Made by a program: the position numbers and the translations under genes. The notes under the pieces are model-generated. The model saw nothing but the letters and a program-made list of their open reading frames with translations. It was not told the origin of the DNA and searched no databases. DNA of 64,000 nucleotides from Halogeometricum sp. S1BR25-6 (GTDB taxonomy: Archaea; Halobacteriota; Halobacteria; Halobacteriales; Haloferacaceae): contig NZ_JAMQOP010000002.1 in NCBI RefSeq assembly GCF_031624495.1, positions 620,001-684,000 on the forward strand, given 5' to 3'. Below, one piece after another: positions 17,277-25,340 of this stretch (the first letter of the stretch is position 1; each line of letters starts with the position of its first letter).

Positions 17277-18812
17277 ATGGACGATACAGCAAAATACCTC
17301 ATTCACGCCGCGATTACCACGGACGGCGTCGTCGAACGCTCCGACGTTGTCGGCGCCATCTTCGGGCAGACGGAAGGTCTGCTCGGGGAGGAGTTGGATC
17401 TCCGCGACCTCCAACAATCGTCGAAAGTCGGCCGCATAGACGTACAGATAGAGAGCGAGAACGGGCAGTCGTTCGGGTCGGTCACCATCGCCAGCAGTCT
17501 GGACAAGGTGAAGACGGCCATCCTCGCCGCCTCGCTCGAAACCATCACCCGCGTGGGGCCGTGTCAGTCCGACGTTCGCGTCACCGACATCGAGGACGTG
17601 CGCGAGGCCAAGCGCCGCGAAGTCGTCGACCGGGCGAAAGAACTGCTCTCCACATCGTTCGACGACAGCGTCATGACCTCCACGGAGATTCTCGACGAAG
17701 TCAAAGAGAGCGTCCGCGTCGAGGACATCACCGAGTTCGAGGGCCTCCCCGCGGGGCCGCGCGTCCTCGACTCCGACGCCATCGTCGTCGTCGAGGGGCG
17801 GGCGGACGTGCTGACGCTCCTCCGGTACGGCGTGAAGAACGCCGTCGGCGTCGAGGGGACGAACGTCCCCGAGGCCGTCGCGGAGTTGACATACGACCGC
17901 ACGGTCACGGCCTTCCTGGACGGCGACCGGGGCGGCGAACTCATCCTGCGCGAACTCTCGCAGGTGGGCGACGTGGACTACGTGGCGTTCGCCCCCGACG
18001 GGCAGTCCGTCGAGGACCTCCAGCGCCACGAAGTGATGTCGGCCCTCCGCAACAAGGTCGCCTTCGAGATGCTGCCCGCCGAGGGCGACGTCCGGGAGGC
18101 GGCGACCGACGGTCCGGTTTCCGAGGGGGACGCCGCGGACCCTCCTCGGGAGTCGCAGACGACTGAGTCTGCGGCTCCGACCTCCGAGACGGGGTCCGAG
18201 GACGCGTCCGCCGACGGGCAGGCGGGCGTCACCGTCGAACGACTCGACGAGGAAACGCCCGGCGAATCGACGTCGGCGGACGCTCCGTCCGCCTCGGACG
18301 CGCAACCGACGTCTCGGGACGCCGCGTCCGCCAACGGCGCGACCAGCGTGGTCGCCGAGGCGTCCGAGAGCGACGCCGATGCCGACGTCGAATCCGAAGC
18401 TGAAACGGCCGTGACGGCCGCAGAGAGCGACGCTGCAACGAACGGGACGGCCGAGGAGACGGCGTCCGAGGCGACGTCCGCGGACGCCGCCGAGTCGGAT
18501 TCCCGCCCGCAGTCGCTCCGCGAGCACGTTCGGGAAGTCGTCGAGGCGGGGTCGGGGACCGTTCGCTTTCTCGACGAGGACCTCGCGACCGTCGACGAAC
18601 ACGACGCCGCGGACGCGTTCGACGCCATCCGCGACGCGTCGACGACGCCGCACACGGTCGTCCTCGACGGCGTGTTCGACCAACGCCTCGCCGACGTGTC
18701 GGCCCAACGCGGCGTCGAACACGCCGTCGCGGCCGCGACCGGCGAGTTCGTGAAGAAACCGGTGAGCGTCCGCGTCCTCACCGCCGAGCAGTTGCTCGAC
18801 GGCGGCGAGTAG
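17277..18812 (+). CDS. dnaG: Archaeal DnaG-type primase
   Basis: A 511-residue archaeal DnaG homologue. In archaea this protein is linked to the RNA-degrading exosome, binding poly-A, and has primase activity in some species. The N-terminal region (1-155) matches archaeal DnaG, followed by a Toprim domain with Glu173 in IVVVEGRADVLTLLRYG and Asp215/Asp217 in FLDGDRGGE, the metal-binding acidic residues. Residues about 270-400 are a long low-complexity linker of Ala, Ser, Glu, Asp and Thr. The conserved C-terminal part begins at about 405 (SLREHVREVVEAGSGTVRFL). The linker is much longer than in non-halophilic relatives. It has its own leadered promoter. Confidence 0.95.
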   Translation: MDDTAKYLIHAAITTDGVVERSDVVGAIFGQTEGLLGEELDLRDLQQSSKVGRIDVQIESENGQSFGSVTIASSLDKVKTAILAASLETITRVGPCQSDVRVTDIEDVREAKRREVVDRAKELLSTSFDDSVMTSTEILDEVKESVRVEDITEFEGLPAGPRVLDSDAIVVVEGRADVLTLLRYGVKNAVGVEGTNVPEAVAELTYDRTVTAFLDGDRGGELILRELSQVGDVDYVAFAPDGQSVEDLQRHEVMSALRNKVAFEMLPAEGDVREAATDGPVSEGDAADPPRESQTTESAAPTSETGSEDASADGQAGVTVERLDEETPGESTSADAPSASDAQPTSRDAASANGATSVVAEASESDADADVESEAETAVTAAESDAATNGTAEETASEATSADAAESDSRPQSLREHVREVVEAGSGTVRFLDEDLATVDEHDAADAFDAIRDASTTPHTVVLDGVFDQRLADVSAQRGVEHAVAAATGEFVKKPVSVRVLTAEQLLDGGE

Positions 18813-18836
18813 ACGGGACCCGTCGACGCTCGCGGC

Positions 18837-19256
18837 TCAGACCGTCAGTTCGTACGCCACCGCGTCACCAGATTCGAAGTAGTCCGGGGAGCGGCCCGCC
18901 TCCTCGAAGCCGACCGACTCGTAGAGCGACCGCGCCGCGTCGTTCCCGGCAGCGACGGTAACCGTGACGACGGACCCGGCGGGGCGCGCCTCGACCGCCG
19001 CGGTCAGCAGGTCGCGGGCGCGACCCTCGCGCCGGCGGTCGGGGGCGACGACCAGTTCGGCGACGTGGCAGGCCTCCCTGTCCTCGACGGCGAGGAGGTA
19101 GCCCGTCGGCCGGTCGTCGGCGTCGACGGAGACGAGAACGGTGCCGACGACGTCGGCGGCCGCGAGCAGTTCGGGCGACGGCTCCGCGAGGTGCGACTGG
19201 AGGCGCGAGAGCGTCGGACGGTCGTCGGGACGGGCGCGGCGGACGGGCGGACGCAC
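18837..19256 (-). CDS. GNAT family N-acetyltransferase
   Basis: A 139-residue acetyl-CoA-dependent N-acetyltransferase. The acetyl-CoA site lies in VAELVVAPDRRREGRARDLL (the R/Q-x-x-G-x-G/A loop, here RREGRA) and the fold ends with ARSLYESVGFEEAGRSPDYF, typical of RimI-like members. The GTG at 19254-19256 is the start, one base from the DUF92 stop, so it is the second gene of that operon. The substrate may be a protein N-terminus or a small amine; this is not resolvable from sequence. Confidence 0.88.
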   Translation of the reverse strand: MRPPVRRARPDDRPTLSRLQSHLAEPSPELLAAADVVGTVLVSVDADDRPTGYLLAVEDREACHVAELVVAPDRRREGRARDLLTAAVEARPAGSVVTVTVAAGNDAARSLYESVGFEEAGRSPDYFESGDAVAYELTV

Positions 19257-19257
19257 G

Positions 19258-20586
19258 TCAGAGAACGAGGAAAGCGACGCCCGTGCTGACGACGGCGCCG
19301 ACGAGCGTCGCCGTGAAGTTGACCGCCTCGTTGCCGATTCGCGCCCCCTCGACGGTGGCGCCGAGGACGCTGTCGGCGGTCATCCCCGCGAGGCCGCCGA
19401 GGAGAACTATCGTGCCGCCGACGGGCGCGGTGACGGCCGAGAGGAGGAGCGCCGCGACGACGGCGACGATGGTCGCGCCGAGGAGCCCAGACAGTTCCCC
19501 TTGCCACGTCACGCCGCCGTCGGTGCCGGGGTCGACCCGTTCGAGCGTCGTGATGAGCCGGGTGTTATCGTAGAGGCCGCCGACCTCCGAGGAGAGGGTG
19601 TCGCTCAACGCGGCGGCCATCGACCCCGCGAAGGCGAACTGGAAGAGCGTCCCGTCGACCGGAACCCGCGCGCTGGCGGCGAACCCGACGACTGCGACGA
19701 GGGCGACGGCGGCGTTACCGAGGACGTTACCGGTGCCGCGGGCGCCGTCGTTCTCCTCGGCGACCCCCCGGTCGCGCTTCTCCTCGTAGCGGAACTTCGT
19801 CGACAGCGCGCCGATGGCGAAGAAGGCCATCAGGACGGCGAACCAGCCGAAGCCGCCGAAGACGATGACGAGCAGGCTGAACAGGACGCCCGAGAGCATC
19901 CCGGCGACGGAGGCGGCTTCGAGCGCGTAGGAGACGTACCCGAGCGCGATGGTGAGAGCGAGGGCGCCGACGATTTCGACGGCGCCGACCGGCCCCGCGA
20001 GCGCGTCGAACAGCCACAGCAGGAGCCCCGTCGACAGCATCACCAGCGGGTCGTCGCGTTCGAACAGCATCTCGCGGAAGAGCGCGGCGACTATCGCCGC
20101 CGCCGAGGCGAGGAAGACGAACAGCGGAAGCGACGGCCACAGCGAGACGAGCGGCGGAGCGCTCTCCCGGACGAGGCGGCCGCCGAACTGCCCGGCGAGT
20201 CCGCCGAGAAAGCCCCCGACGACGAACCCGGAGGTGCCGAGGAAGGGGTCGTCGGAGACGGCCGCGACCGCCTGCTTGCCGAGGTTGCCGTAGGAGATGA
20301 CCAAGACGGTGGCGACGAACAGCGCGACGGGCATGTCCATCGCCGCGACGAGGATGGCGAGGCCGGCGGCGGCGAGCGCGAACCCCGCGAGGCCGTTCAG
20401 GCGACCGTCTTGGTGGTCGCCCGGCCGGGCGAACACCTCGAACAGGGGGCCGTCGTCCACGACGAACGCCGCGAGGAGGGCGACGGCCGCGAACGGGGCG
20501 AACGCCGCCGCCTCCAGCACCGGTGCGGCGAGCGCTAGCGTCCCCACAGCGGCGAAGCCGCCCGCCCGCCGGAGCGTCGATTGCAC
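19258..20586 (-). CDS. DUF92 family membrane protein (TIGR00297-like)
   Basis: A 442-residue polytopic membrane protein. The second half carries the DUF92 hallmark: GGFGWFAVLMAFFAIGALST followed by KFRYEEKRDRGVAEEN, then AFAGSMAAALSDTLSSEVGG and GGLAGMTADSVLGATVEG. The first half has six or more hydrophobic helices, making the protein about twice the length of the DUF92 core, as in other archaea. Homologues include the plant phytyl-phosphate kinase VTE6, so a polyprenyl or phytyl phosphate kinase role is a reasonable guess. The start is a GTG at 20584-20586; longer frames lack family similarity. Confidence 0.88.
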   Translation of the reverse strand: MQSTLRRAGGFAAVGTLALAAPVLEAAAFAPFAAVALLAAFVVDDGPLFEVFARPGDHQDGRLNGLAGFALAAAGLAILVAAMDMPVALFVATVLVISYGNLGKQAVAAVSDDPFLGTSGFVVGGFLGGLAGQFGGRLVRESAPPLVSLWPSLPLFVFLASAAAIVAALFREMLFERDDPLVMLSTGLLLWLFDALAGPVGAVEIVGALALTIALGYVSYALEAASVAGMLSGVLFSLLVIVFGGFGWFAVLMAFFAIGALSTKFRYEEKRDRGVAEENDGARGTGNVLGNAAVALVAVVGFAASARVPVDGTLFQFAFAGSMAAALSDTLSSEVGGLYDNTRLITTLERVDPGTDGGVTWQGELSGLLGATIVAVVAALLLSAVTAPVGGTIVLLGGLAGMTADSVLGATVEGARIGNEAVNFTATLVGAVVSTGVAFLVL

Positions 20587-20729
20587 ATAGTCGGGTATCT
20601 CCGACGCGCACTTAACCCTCCCGACATGGCCCATCCGGCCGCGAGGGCGTGCGACGACCTGCCGGCGGCGCTCCGAGGCGGAACGCCCGAACCGGTGGGA
20701 TTTAGCGACGGGAGAACGCATCGGTTGTC

Positions 20730-21338
20730 GTGGGACTGTACGACGGTTACCTCGCCTACCGACTCCGGCGGCACGACGCCGACCCCCCGTCGCACGTCGC
20801 CGTCGTCATCACCGAACGCGACCTGCTCGAACAGGGGGCCTACGAGACGCTGTCACAGTTCCTCGAATGGGCGTTCGACTTCGGCGCCGAACGCGTCACC
20901 GTCTCGGTGAGCGTCCTCGACGAGGCCGTCGTCGAGACGCTGGAACGCGAACTCCGCGAGGTGGAGTCCCCCCGCCCGGTCGCCGTCCGCGGTCCGGGCG
21001 ACAGGGAACGCGCCGAGGAACCCGTGCAGGTGAGCATCGGCCTCGGCGGCAAGCGCGAGTTCGCCGACGCGGTGCGCGACATCGCCGAGGACGTCGAGGC
21101 CGGCGACATCTCGCCGGAGGACGTCGGCGCCGACCACGTCGAGGAGCGACTCGTGTTCCCGGACGAACCCGACCTGCTCATCAAGACGGGCGCCGAACGC
21201 CTCTCGGATTTCATGATCTGGCAGTCCGTCTACTCAGAACTGTACTTCACCGACGTGAACTGGCGGGACTTCAGAAAACGCGACTATCTGCGGGCCGTCT
21301 TGGACTATCAGAACCGACAGCGGCGATTTGGCCGGTAG
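20730..21338 (+). CDS. Cis-prenyltransferase-like subunit lacking the catalytic motif (NgBR/Nus1-like)
   Basis: A 202-residue protein of the undecaprenyl diphosphate synthase fold. The C-terminal half is clearly homologous: DLLIKTGAERLSDFMIWQSV, then YSELYFTDVNWRDF. The catalytic motif near the N-terminus (HVAxIxDGNxR in active enzymes) is replaced by HVAVVITERDLLEQG, so the essential Asp is missing. It ends in RRFGR, giving the RxG-type C-terminal motif known from NgBR/Nus1 partner subunits, which completes the active site of a catalytic partner. The adjacent uppS gene keeps DGN but lacks this tail. I infer that the two form a heteromer making glycosyl-carrier polyprenols. The GTG start is at 20730. 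Confidence 0.85.
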   Translation: MGLYDGYLAYRLRRHDADPPSHVAVVITERDLLEQGAYETLSQFLEWAFDFGAERVTVSVSVLDEAVVETLERELREVESPRPVAVRGPGDRERAEEPVQVSIGLGGKREFADAVRDIAEDVEAGDISPEDVGADHVEERLVFPDEPDLLIKTGAERLSDFMIWQSVYSELYFTDVNWRDFRKRDYLRAVLDYQNRQRRFGR

Positions 21339-21434
21339 GCCAAATCTCGTCAGATTGCTCCGACGGCGGTTCGGCCGGTAGGCCGAACGTCGTCGCGAAC
21401 GAAGTGAGCGGCGGAAATTTGGCCGATAGGCCGA
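21325..21434. repeat. Three tandem GGCCGRTAGGCC hairpins
   Basis: Three copies of a hairpin with a shared core GGCC-GRTA-GGCC. Copy 1 is at 21325-21346 (GATTTGGCC, loop GGTA, GGCCAAATC; perfect 9-bp stem). Copy 2 is at 21369-21388 (GTTCGGCC, loop GGTA, GGCCGAAC; perfect 8-bp stem). Copy 3 is at about 21418-21434 (TTTGGCC, loop GATA, GGCCGAA; 7-bp stem with one G-T pair). Starts are about 44-49 bases apart. Copy 1 contains the stop codon of the cis-prenyltransferase-like gene in its loop. The outer stem bases differ in a compensated way between copies 1 and 2. They may end transcription between the convergent genes or be RNA sites. Nothing else is in 21339-21475. Confidence 0.75.
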
Positions 21435-21475
21435 ACACCGTCACGAGCGGGTTCCCTCCCGACGGAGCCGAGCGG

Positions 21476-21700
21476 TCAGTCTCCGCCTTCGCCGAACAGG
21501 CTACTGAGGGTCCGCACGAGGTCGAGGACCGCTTCGAGGAACCGGTCGAGACCCCGGACGAGTTCCGTCAGCCGGTCGAGTACTCCGAGAGGTTGGAGGG
21601 GGACCGGCGAACCGAGCGTCGTGAGAGCGCTCGCGTCGCCGACGGCGACGAGGAGGACCAAGGCGATACCCGCTGCGAACGCTCCGAAACGTATTCTCAT
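21476..21700 (-). CDS. Small secreted or membrane-anchored protein
   Basis: A 74-residue protein whose first 25 residues form a signal peptide or single anchor: MRIRFGAFAAGIALVLLVAV, then GDASA, a plausible signal peptidase site. The mature part is a short amphipathic helix rich in Leu and Arg (LDRLTELVRGLDRFLEAVLD) that could lie on the membrane. There is no recognised family. It follows uppS on the same strand after 150 bases, so it could share that transcript, although the gap argues for its own promoter. Confidence 0.6.
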   Translation of the reverse strand: MRIRFGAFAAGIALVLLVAVGDASALTTLGSPVPLQPLGVLDRLTELVRGLDRFLEAVLDLVRTLSSLFGEGGD

Positions 21701-21850
21701 CGATACCTCGCCGTAGCGCGGCCAGCCGTTTGTATCGTCCGGCAGGCGGACCCGAACGAGGGGGCGCAGAGGGAAGACTCGTAGACGCTACTCGCGGGCG
21801 ACTCGGTCGGAGAGCCTCCTAGAGACCGCGGCGCGGAGTCCGTCGACGGT

Positions 21851-22813
21851 TCAGTCCGCGAACTCGACCGTCTCGCTCGTGCGCTCCACGTCGCTTCCGT
21901 CGTCCTGTCGCTCCAACTCGGCGAGGACTTTCTCGGCGCCCGCGGACGGGAGTTGTTCGCGCAGGCGGCCGGCGACGGTTTTCGCCTCCGCCAACTCGGT
22001 TTCGGCCGCCGAGCGGACGAGGGCGACGGCCCGTTCGGTCCGCGTGCGCTGCCAGGACTTCTCGCGGGACTCGTACGTCCGGAGGCCGCGGAGGAAGTCC
22101 ACCTTCGAGAACTCCGGCCAGTAGGGCGCACAGAAGTAGACGGCCGCCTCGTTGCCGTTGGCGTGCCACGGCAGGAAGTTCGAGGTTCGCTCGTCGCCGC
22201 CCGTCCGGATGATGAGGTCCACGTCGCGGGCGGGGCGGCGGCAGAGCCGTTCGTCCACCGCGTCGAGGGAGACGTCCGACGCCGAGAGGTCGCCCGTCTG
22301 CACGTCGCGGGCCACGTCGCGGGCGGCGCCGAGTAGTTCGGCCCGACCGCCGTAGGCGAGGGCGATGTTGAGGCGGAAGCCGTCGTAGTGACCGGTCTCC
22401 CCCTCGGCGTAGTCGATGGCCTCGCGGAGGCGGTCCGGGAGGCGTTCGGTCTGGCCGATGGCGCAGATGCGTACCTCGGAATCGTGGACGCGGTCGGCGT
22501 CGGCGAACTCGTAGAGCTTCGATTCGATGAGGTCGAACAGCGGTTCGAGTTCGTCGTCGGGGCGGTCGAAGTTCTCCGTCGAGAAGGCGTACAGCGTCAG
22601 TTCCTCGACCCCGGCCTCGTCGCACCAATCGAGGACACGCTCGGTCGTCTTCGCGCCCGCCTTGTGCCCGTCGGGCGCGTCGTCGCCGTGGCTCCGGGCG
22701 TACCGGCGGTTGCCGTCCTGGATGATGGCGACGTGCGCGGGGCCGTTTCCGAGTTCACGGCTGAGGGTCCGCTCGTAGGCGCCGTTGAACTGTCGACGAA
22801 GCCACTGTCTCAT
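21851..22813 (-). CDS. uppS: Cis-prenyltransferase, catalytic subunit (polyprenyl diphosphate synthase)
   Basis: A 320-residue cis-prenyltransferase that adds isoprene units from IPP to an allylic diphosphate to make the carrier lipid for protein glycosylation and envelope glycans. The catalytic motif HVAIIQDGNRRYARSHG (Asp33) is intact, as are LTLYAFSTENFDRP, FRLNIALAYGGRAEL and the IPP-binding RTGGDERTSNF. It lacks an RxG C-terminus. Instead it carries a long charged tail of about 60 residues (TERAVALVRSAAETELAEAK and on). The tryptophan-rich stretch after RTGGD (LPWHANGNEAAVYFCAPYW) diverges from the usual LLWQ-AYAELYF seen in the neighbouring short homologue. Together these point to a heteromeric enzyme. 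Confidence 0.93.
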   Translation of the reverse strand: MRQWLRRQFNGAYERTLSRELGNGPAHVAIIQDGNRRYARSHGDDAPDGHKAGAKTTERVLDWCDEAGVEELTLYAFSTENFDRPDDELEPLFDLIESKLYEFADADRVHDSEVRICAIGQTERLPDRLREAIDYAEGETGHYDGFRLNIALAYGGRAELLGAARDVARDVQTGDLSASDVSLDAVDERLCRRPARDVDLIIRTGGDERTSNFLPWHANGNEAAVYFCAPYWPEFSKVDFLRGLRTYESREKSWQRTRTERAVALVRSAAETELAEAKTVAGRLREQLPSAGAEKVLAELERQDDGSDVERTSETVEFAD

Positions 22814-23011
22814 TGGAGGGGAAACCCTTCCGAGACGTATGTTTCTTTTCGTTCTCCCGCCACGTTCAGTTTATACCTACTATACTACTATCTGATAACT
22901 GTTGTGGGCGTTCGGCGGTCCCCTTCGGGATTCCGACGTTCGGTAGGTACCGCATCCGGCGCGCCGCGGACGAACCGCCACCCGTTTATCCCCCGTCGCC
23001 TATCCTCTCGT
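22814..23011. promoter_or_regulatory. Divergent promoter region between uppS and DUF5778 gene
   Basis: These 198 bases hold an unusually AT-rich patch at 22868-22902 (TTTATACC, TATACTACTATCTGATAA), likely the promoter of uppS or a protein-binding site. For the rightward gene the box GTTTATC (22984-22990) lies about 25 bases before its ATG at 23012, as in leaderless mRNAs. Confidence 0.5.
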
Positions 23012-23410
23012 ATGAGCGAAACCGTCGACGACGACCTCTACAAACGCACGCTGGCGCTCTTGGAACCCGGCGACATCGAACTCCTCGGCGCCGTCGTCCA
23101 CACCGACCTCGAGAGCGACGAGGACCTGGAAATGCAGGAACTCACCGTCGACATCAACGAAGTCATCGCGGGACGCGCCGAGAAGGGCGAGACGTACATC
23201 TACGCCGGCAACGACGACACCGACTTCTCCTCGAACCAGTTTCAGGGGCTCACCCTCGACGACGAGGAGTTCGTCTGGGAGTGCCAGCAACTCCTCCGCG
23301 ACGGCACCTTCGACCTCGTGTTCTACTACGAGGCGAACGTCGACCAGGACGGACTCGTCTCGGACCTCGAATCCCTCGACCGCGTCGACCGCGTGACGCC
23401 GGTCCCCTGA
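23012..23410 (+). CDS. DUF5778 family protein
   Basis: A 132-residue acidic soluble protein with an alpha/beta pattern, starting MSETVDDDLYKRTLALLEPG and containing the conserved-looking runs IELLGAVVHTDL and FSSNQFQGLTLDDEEFVWEC. From memory it matches haloarchaeal DUF5778, of unknown role. It has no signal peptide and no metal or nucleotide motif. The ATG at 23012 is preferred over a long upstream extension because the TATA box at 22984-22990 is correctly spaced for a leaderless mRNA. Confidence 0.83.
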   Translation: MSETVDDDLYKRTLALLEPGDIELLGAVVHTDLESDEDLEMQELTVDINEVIAGRAEKGETYIYAGNDDTDFSSNQFQGLTLDDEEFVWECQQLLRDGTFDLVFYYEANVDQDGLVSDLESLDRVDRVTPVP

Positions 23411-23582
23411 CGAGGCGACGCCGACGACGGGAGACGAGTCGAGAGCGGCGCCGGGTTCGTCCATAGCTAACCGCGGCTTTTCGGTGCCGAATCCCCTGAG
23501 AGGAGGTAGTGAACCGACCACGCCGGGCGGACGGACGGTCCGTCCCGAGACGCTTATCCTCGCGGACTTCCGAGGGTCGACC

Positions 23583-24674
23583 ATGAGCAGGGCCGACGTC
23601 GACAGAGCCGAGTTGACGGACCTCGACCGCGCCGTCGTCAACGCCTTCCAGGGAGGGTTTCCCGTAGTCGAGCGCCCGTTCGAACCGGCGGCGGCGGCGC
23701 TCCGGGAACGCGGCGTCGACGTGAGCGCCGAGGAACTCCTCGACCGCGTCCGCGCCCTCGACGAGGCGGGCGTGCTGACGCGCTTCGGCGCCCTCGTCAA
23801 CGCCGAGGAGATCGGCGGCACGGCGACGCTGGTCGCCATGCACGCCCCCGAGGAGCGTTTCGAGGAGGTAGCGGAACTGGTGAACGCCCACCGCGAAGTC
23901 GCGCACAACTACGAGCGCGAACACCCGCACCTCAACATGTGGTTCGTCGTGAGCGTCGCCGAGGAGGACCGCGTCGCGGAAGTCCTCGCCGAGATAGAGG
24001 AGGAGACGGGGCAGCGAACGTACAACCTCCCGAAAGAGGACGAGTTCCGCGTCGAGGCGAAGTTCATGCTCGACGGGCCGATTTCGGCGGGCGACGTGGA
24101 CCTCTCGCATCTCGGCCCCGAGGTCGAACCGGAGGACCGCCGGACGCTGACGCCGGCCGAACGCGACCTCGTGTTGGAGATTCAGGGCGGACTCCCCGTG
24201 ACCGAGACGCCGTACGCCGACGTGGCGGCCGCCCTCGGTGCGGAAACCGACTGGGTCGTCCGGACGATAAAGCGGTTCGAACTCGAAGGGAAGGTCCGGC
24301 GTGTGGGCGTCATCCCGAACCACTACGCTCTCGGCTACACGGAGAACGGGATGACCGTCTGGGACGTGCCCGACGACGTGGTCGACGACGTCGGCCCCGC
24401 CGTCGCTTCCCTCGATTTCGTGACGCACTGCTACCGTCGGCCCCGCCACGAGGGCGTCTGGCCGTACAACTTCTTCGCGATGACGCACGGACGTTCCGAG
24501 GCGGAGAGCGAGGAGCGCATCGAACGGGTCCGCGAGGTGATGGCCGAGCACTGGGACGTGGGGCCGCGAACCACGGACGAAGAGCAGGGCGACTGGGACA
24601 CGCTGTTCTCGACGCGCATCCTCAAGAAGACGGGAATCAGGATGGACGAACGGGCGGACGCGAACACGGAATAA
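23583..24674 (+). CDS. ahbAB: Siroheme decarboxylase, fused two-domain (AhbA/AhbB-like)
   Basis: Removes the two acetate carboxyls of siroheme to give didecarboxysiroheme in the alternative (siroheme-dependent) heme route used by archaea. The 363-residue protein has two AsnC/Lrp-like halves. The first (about 8-165) has an HTH ending in GVLTRFGALVNAEEIGG. The second (about 185-345) has TPAERDLVLEIQGGLPVTE and ends its HTH with GKVRRVGVIPNHYALGY, followed by HCYRRPRHEGVWPYNFFAMT, strongly typical of AhbB. Usually AhbA and AhbB are separate proteins forming a dimer; here they are one chain. It starts at ATG 23583 and is followed within 6 bases by the precorrin-2 dehydrogenase-like gene. Confidence 0.88.
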   Translation: MSRADVDRAELTDLDRAVVNAFQGGFPVVERPFEPAAAALRERGVDVSAEELLDRVRALDEAGVLTRFGALVNAEEIGGTATLVAMHAPEERFEEVAELVNAHREVAHNYEREHPHLNMWFVVSVAEEDRVAEVLAEIEEETGQRTYNLPKEDEFRVEAKFMLDGPISAGDVDLSHLGPEVEPEDRRTLTPAERDLVLEIQGGLPVTETPYADVAAALGAETDWVVRTIKRFELEGKVRRVGVIPNHYALGYTENGMTVWDVPDDVVDDVGPAVASLDFVTHCYRRPRHEGVWPYNFFAMTHGRSEAESEERIERVREVMAEHWDVGPRTTDEEQGDWDTLFSTRILKKTGIRMDERADANTE

Positions 24675-24680
24675 CCATCA

Positions 24681-25340
24681 GTGATACCGCTGTACCACGA
24701 CTTCACGGAGGAATCGGTGCTCGTCTTCGGCGGCGGCGCCGTCGGCGCGCGGAAAGCGCGGCGCTTCGCCGAGGAGGCGGACGTGACCGTCGTCGCGCCG
24801 TCGTTCGAGTGCGAAGCGGACGACTACGGCGGCGCCGAACTGGTCGAGGCAGCGCCAGCGCCCGCGTCGGTGGCCGACTGGGTCGCCCGGTACGACCCCG
24901 CGTTGGTCGTCGCCGCGACGGACGACGAAGCGGTGAACGACGCCGCCGAACGCGCCGCCCGAGAGGCCGGCGCCATGGTGAACCGCGCGGACGCGAGCGG
25001 CGACGAGGAACGGGACGCGCGGAGCGTCGTCGTCCCCGCCACCGTCGAGGACGGCGACGTCCGGGTCGCGATTTCGACCGGCGGGGCGAGTCCCGCCCTC
25101 GCGAAGCACCTTCGCGAGCGCATCGAAACCGAAATCGAGGGCGCCGGCGCGATGGCCGACCTGACGGGACGGCTTCGCACGGAACTACGAGAGAGCGACC
25201 GAACCCCCCGCGAACGGCGGGACGCGGTGCGCGCCGTCGTGCGGTCGGAACCGGTTTGGAAGGCTTTACGTACGGGGAAATCAAAGGCCCGCCAAGAGGC
25301 AGACCGCGTGATACGTAACACTAGAGGGGGTGAGCGATGA
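24681..25340 (+). CDS. Precorrin-2 dehydrogenase/sirohydrochlorin ferrochelatase-like protein
   Basis: A 219-residue homologue of Met8/CysG N-terminus, which oxidises precorrin-2 to sirohydrochlorin with NAD and may insert iron. The Rossmann NAD site is VLVFGGGAVGARKARRF (residues 13-29), followed by VVAATDDEAVNDAAERAARE and the second-domain start SVVVPATVEDGDVRVAISTG then GASPALAKHLRERIE. GTG is the start. The gene is sandwiched between siroheme decarboxylase and hemA, with its stop overlapping the hemA ATG by 4 bases, so the operon feeds siroheme to the heme route. Whether this member also acts as a chelatase cannot be told. Confidence 0.92.
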   Translation: MIPLYHDFTEESVLVFGGGAVGARKARRFAEEADVTVVAPSFECEADDYGGAELVEAAPAPASVADWVARYDPALVVAATDDEAVNDAAERAAREAGAMVNRADASGDEERDARSVVVPATVEDGDVRVAISTGGASPALAKHLRERIETEIEGAGAMADLTGRLRTELRESDRTPRERRDAVRAVVRSEPVWKALRTGKSKARQEADRVIRNTRGGER

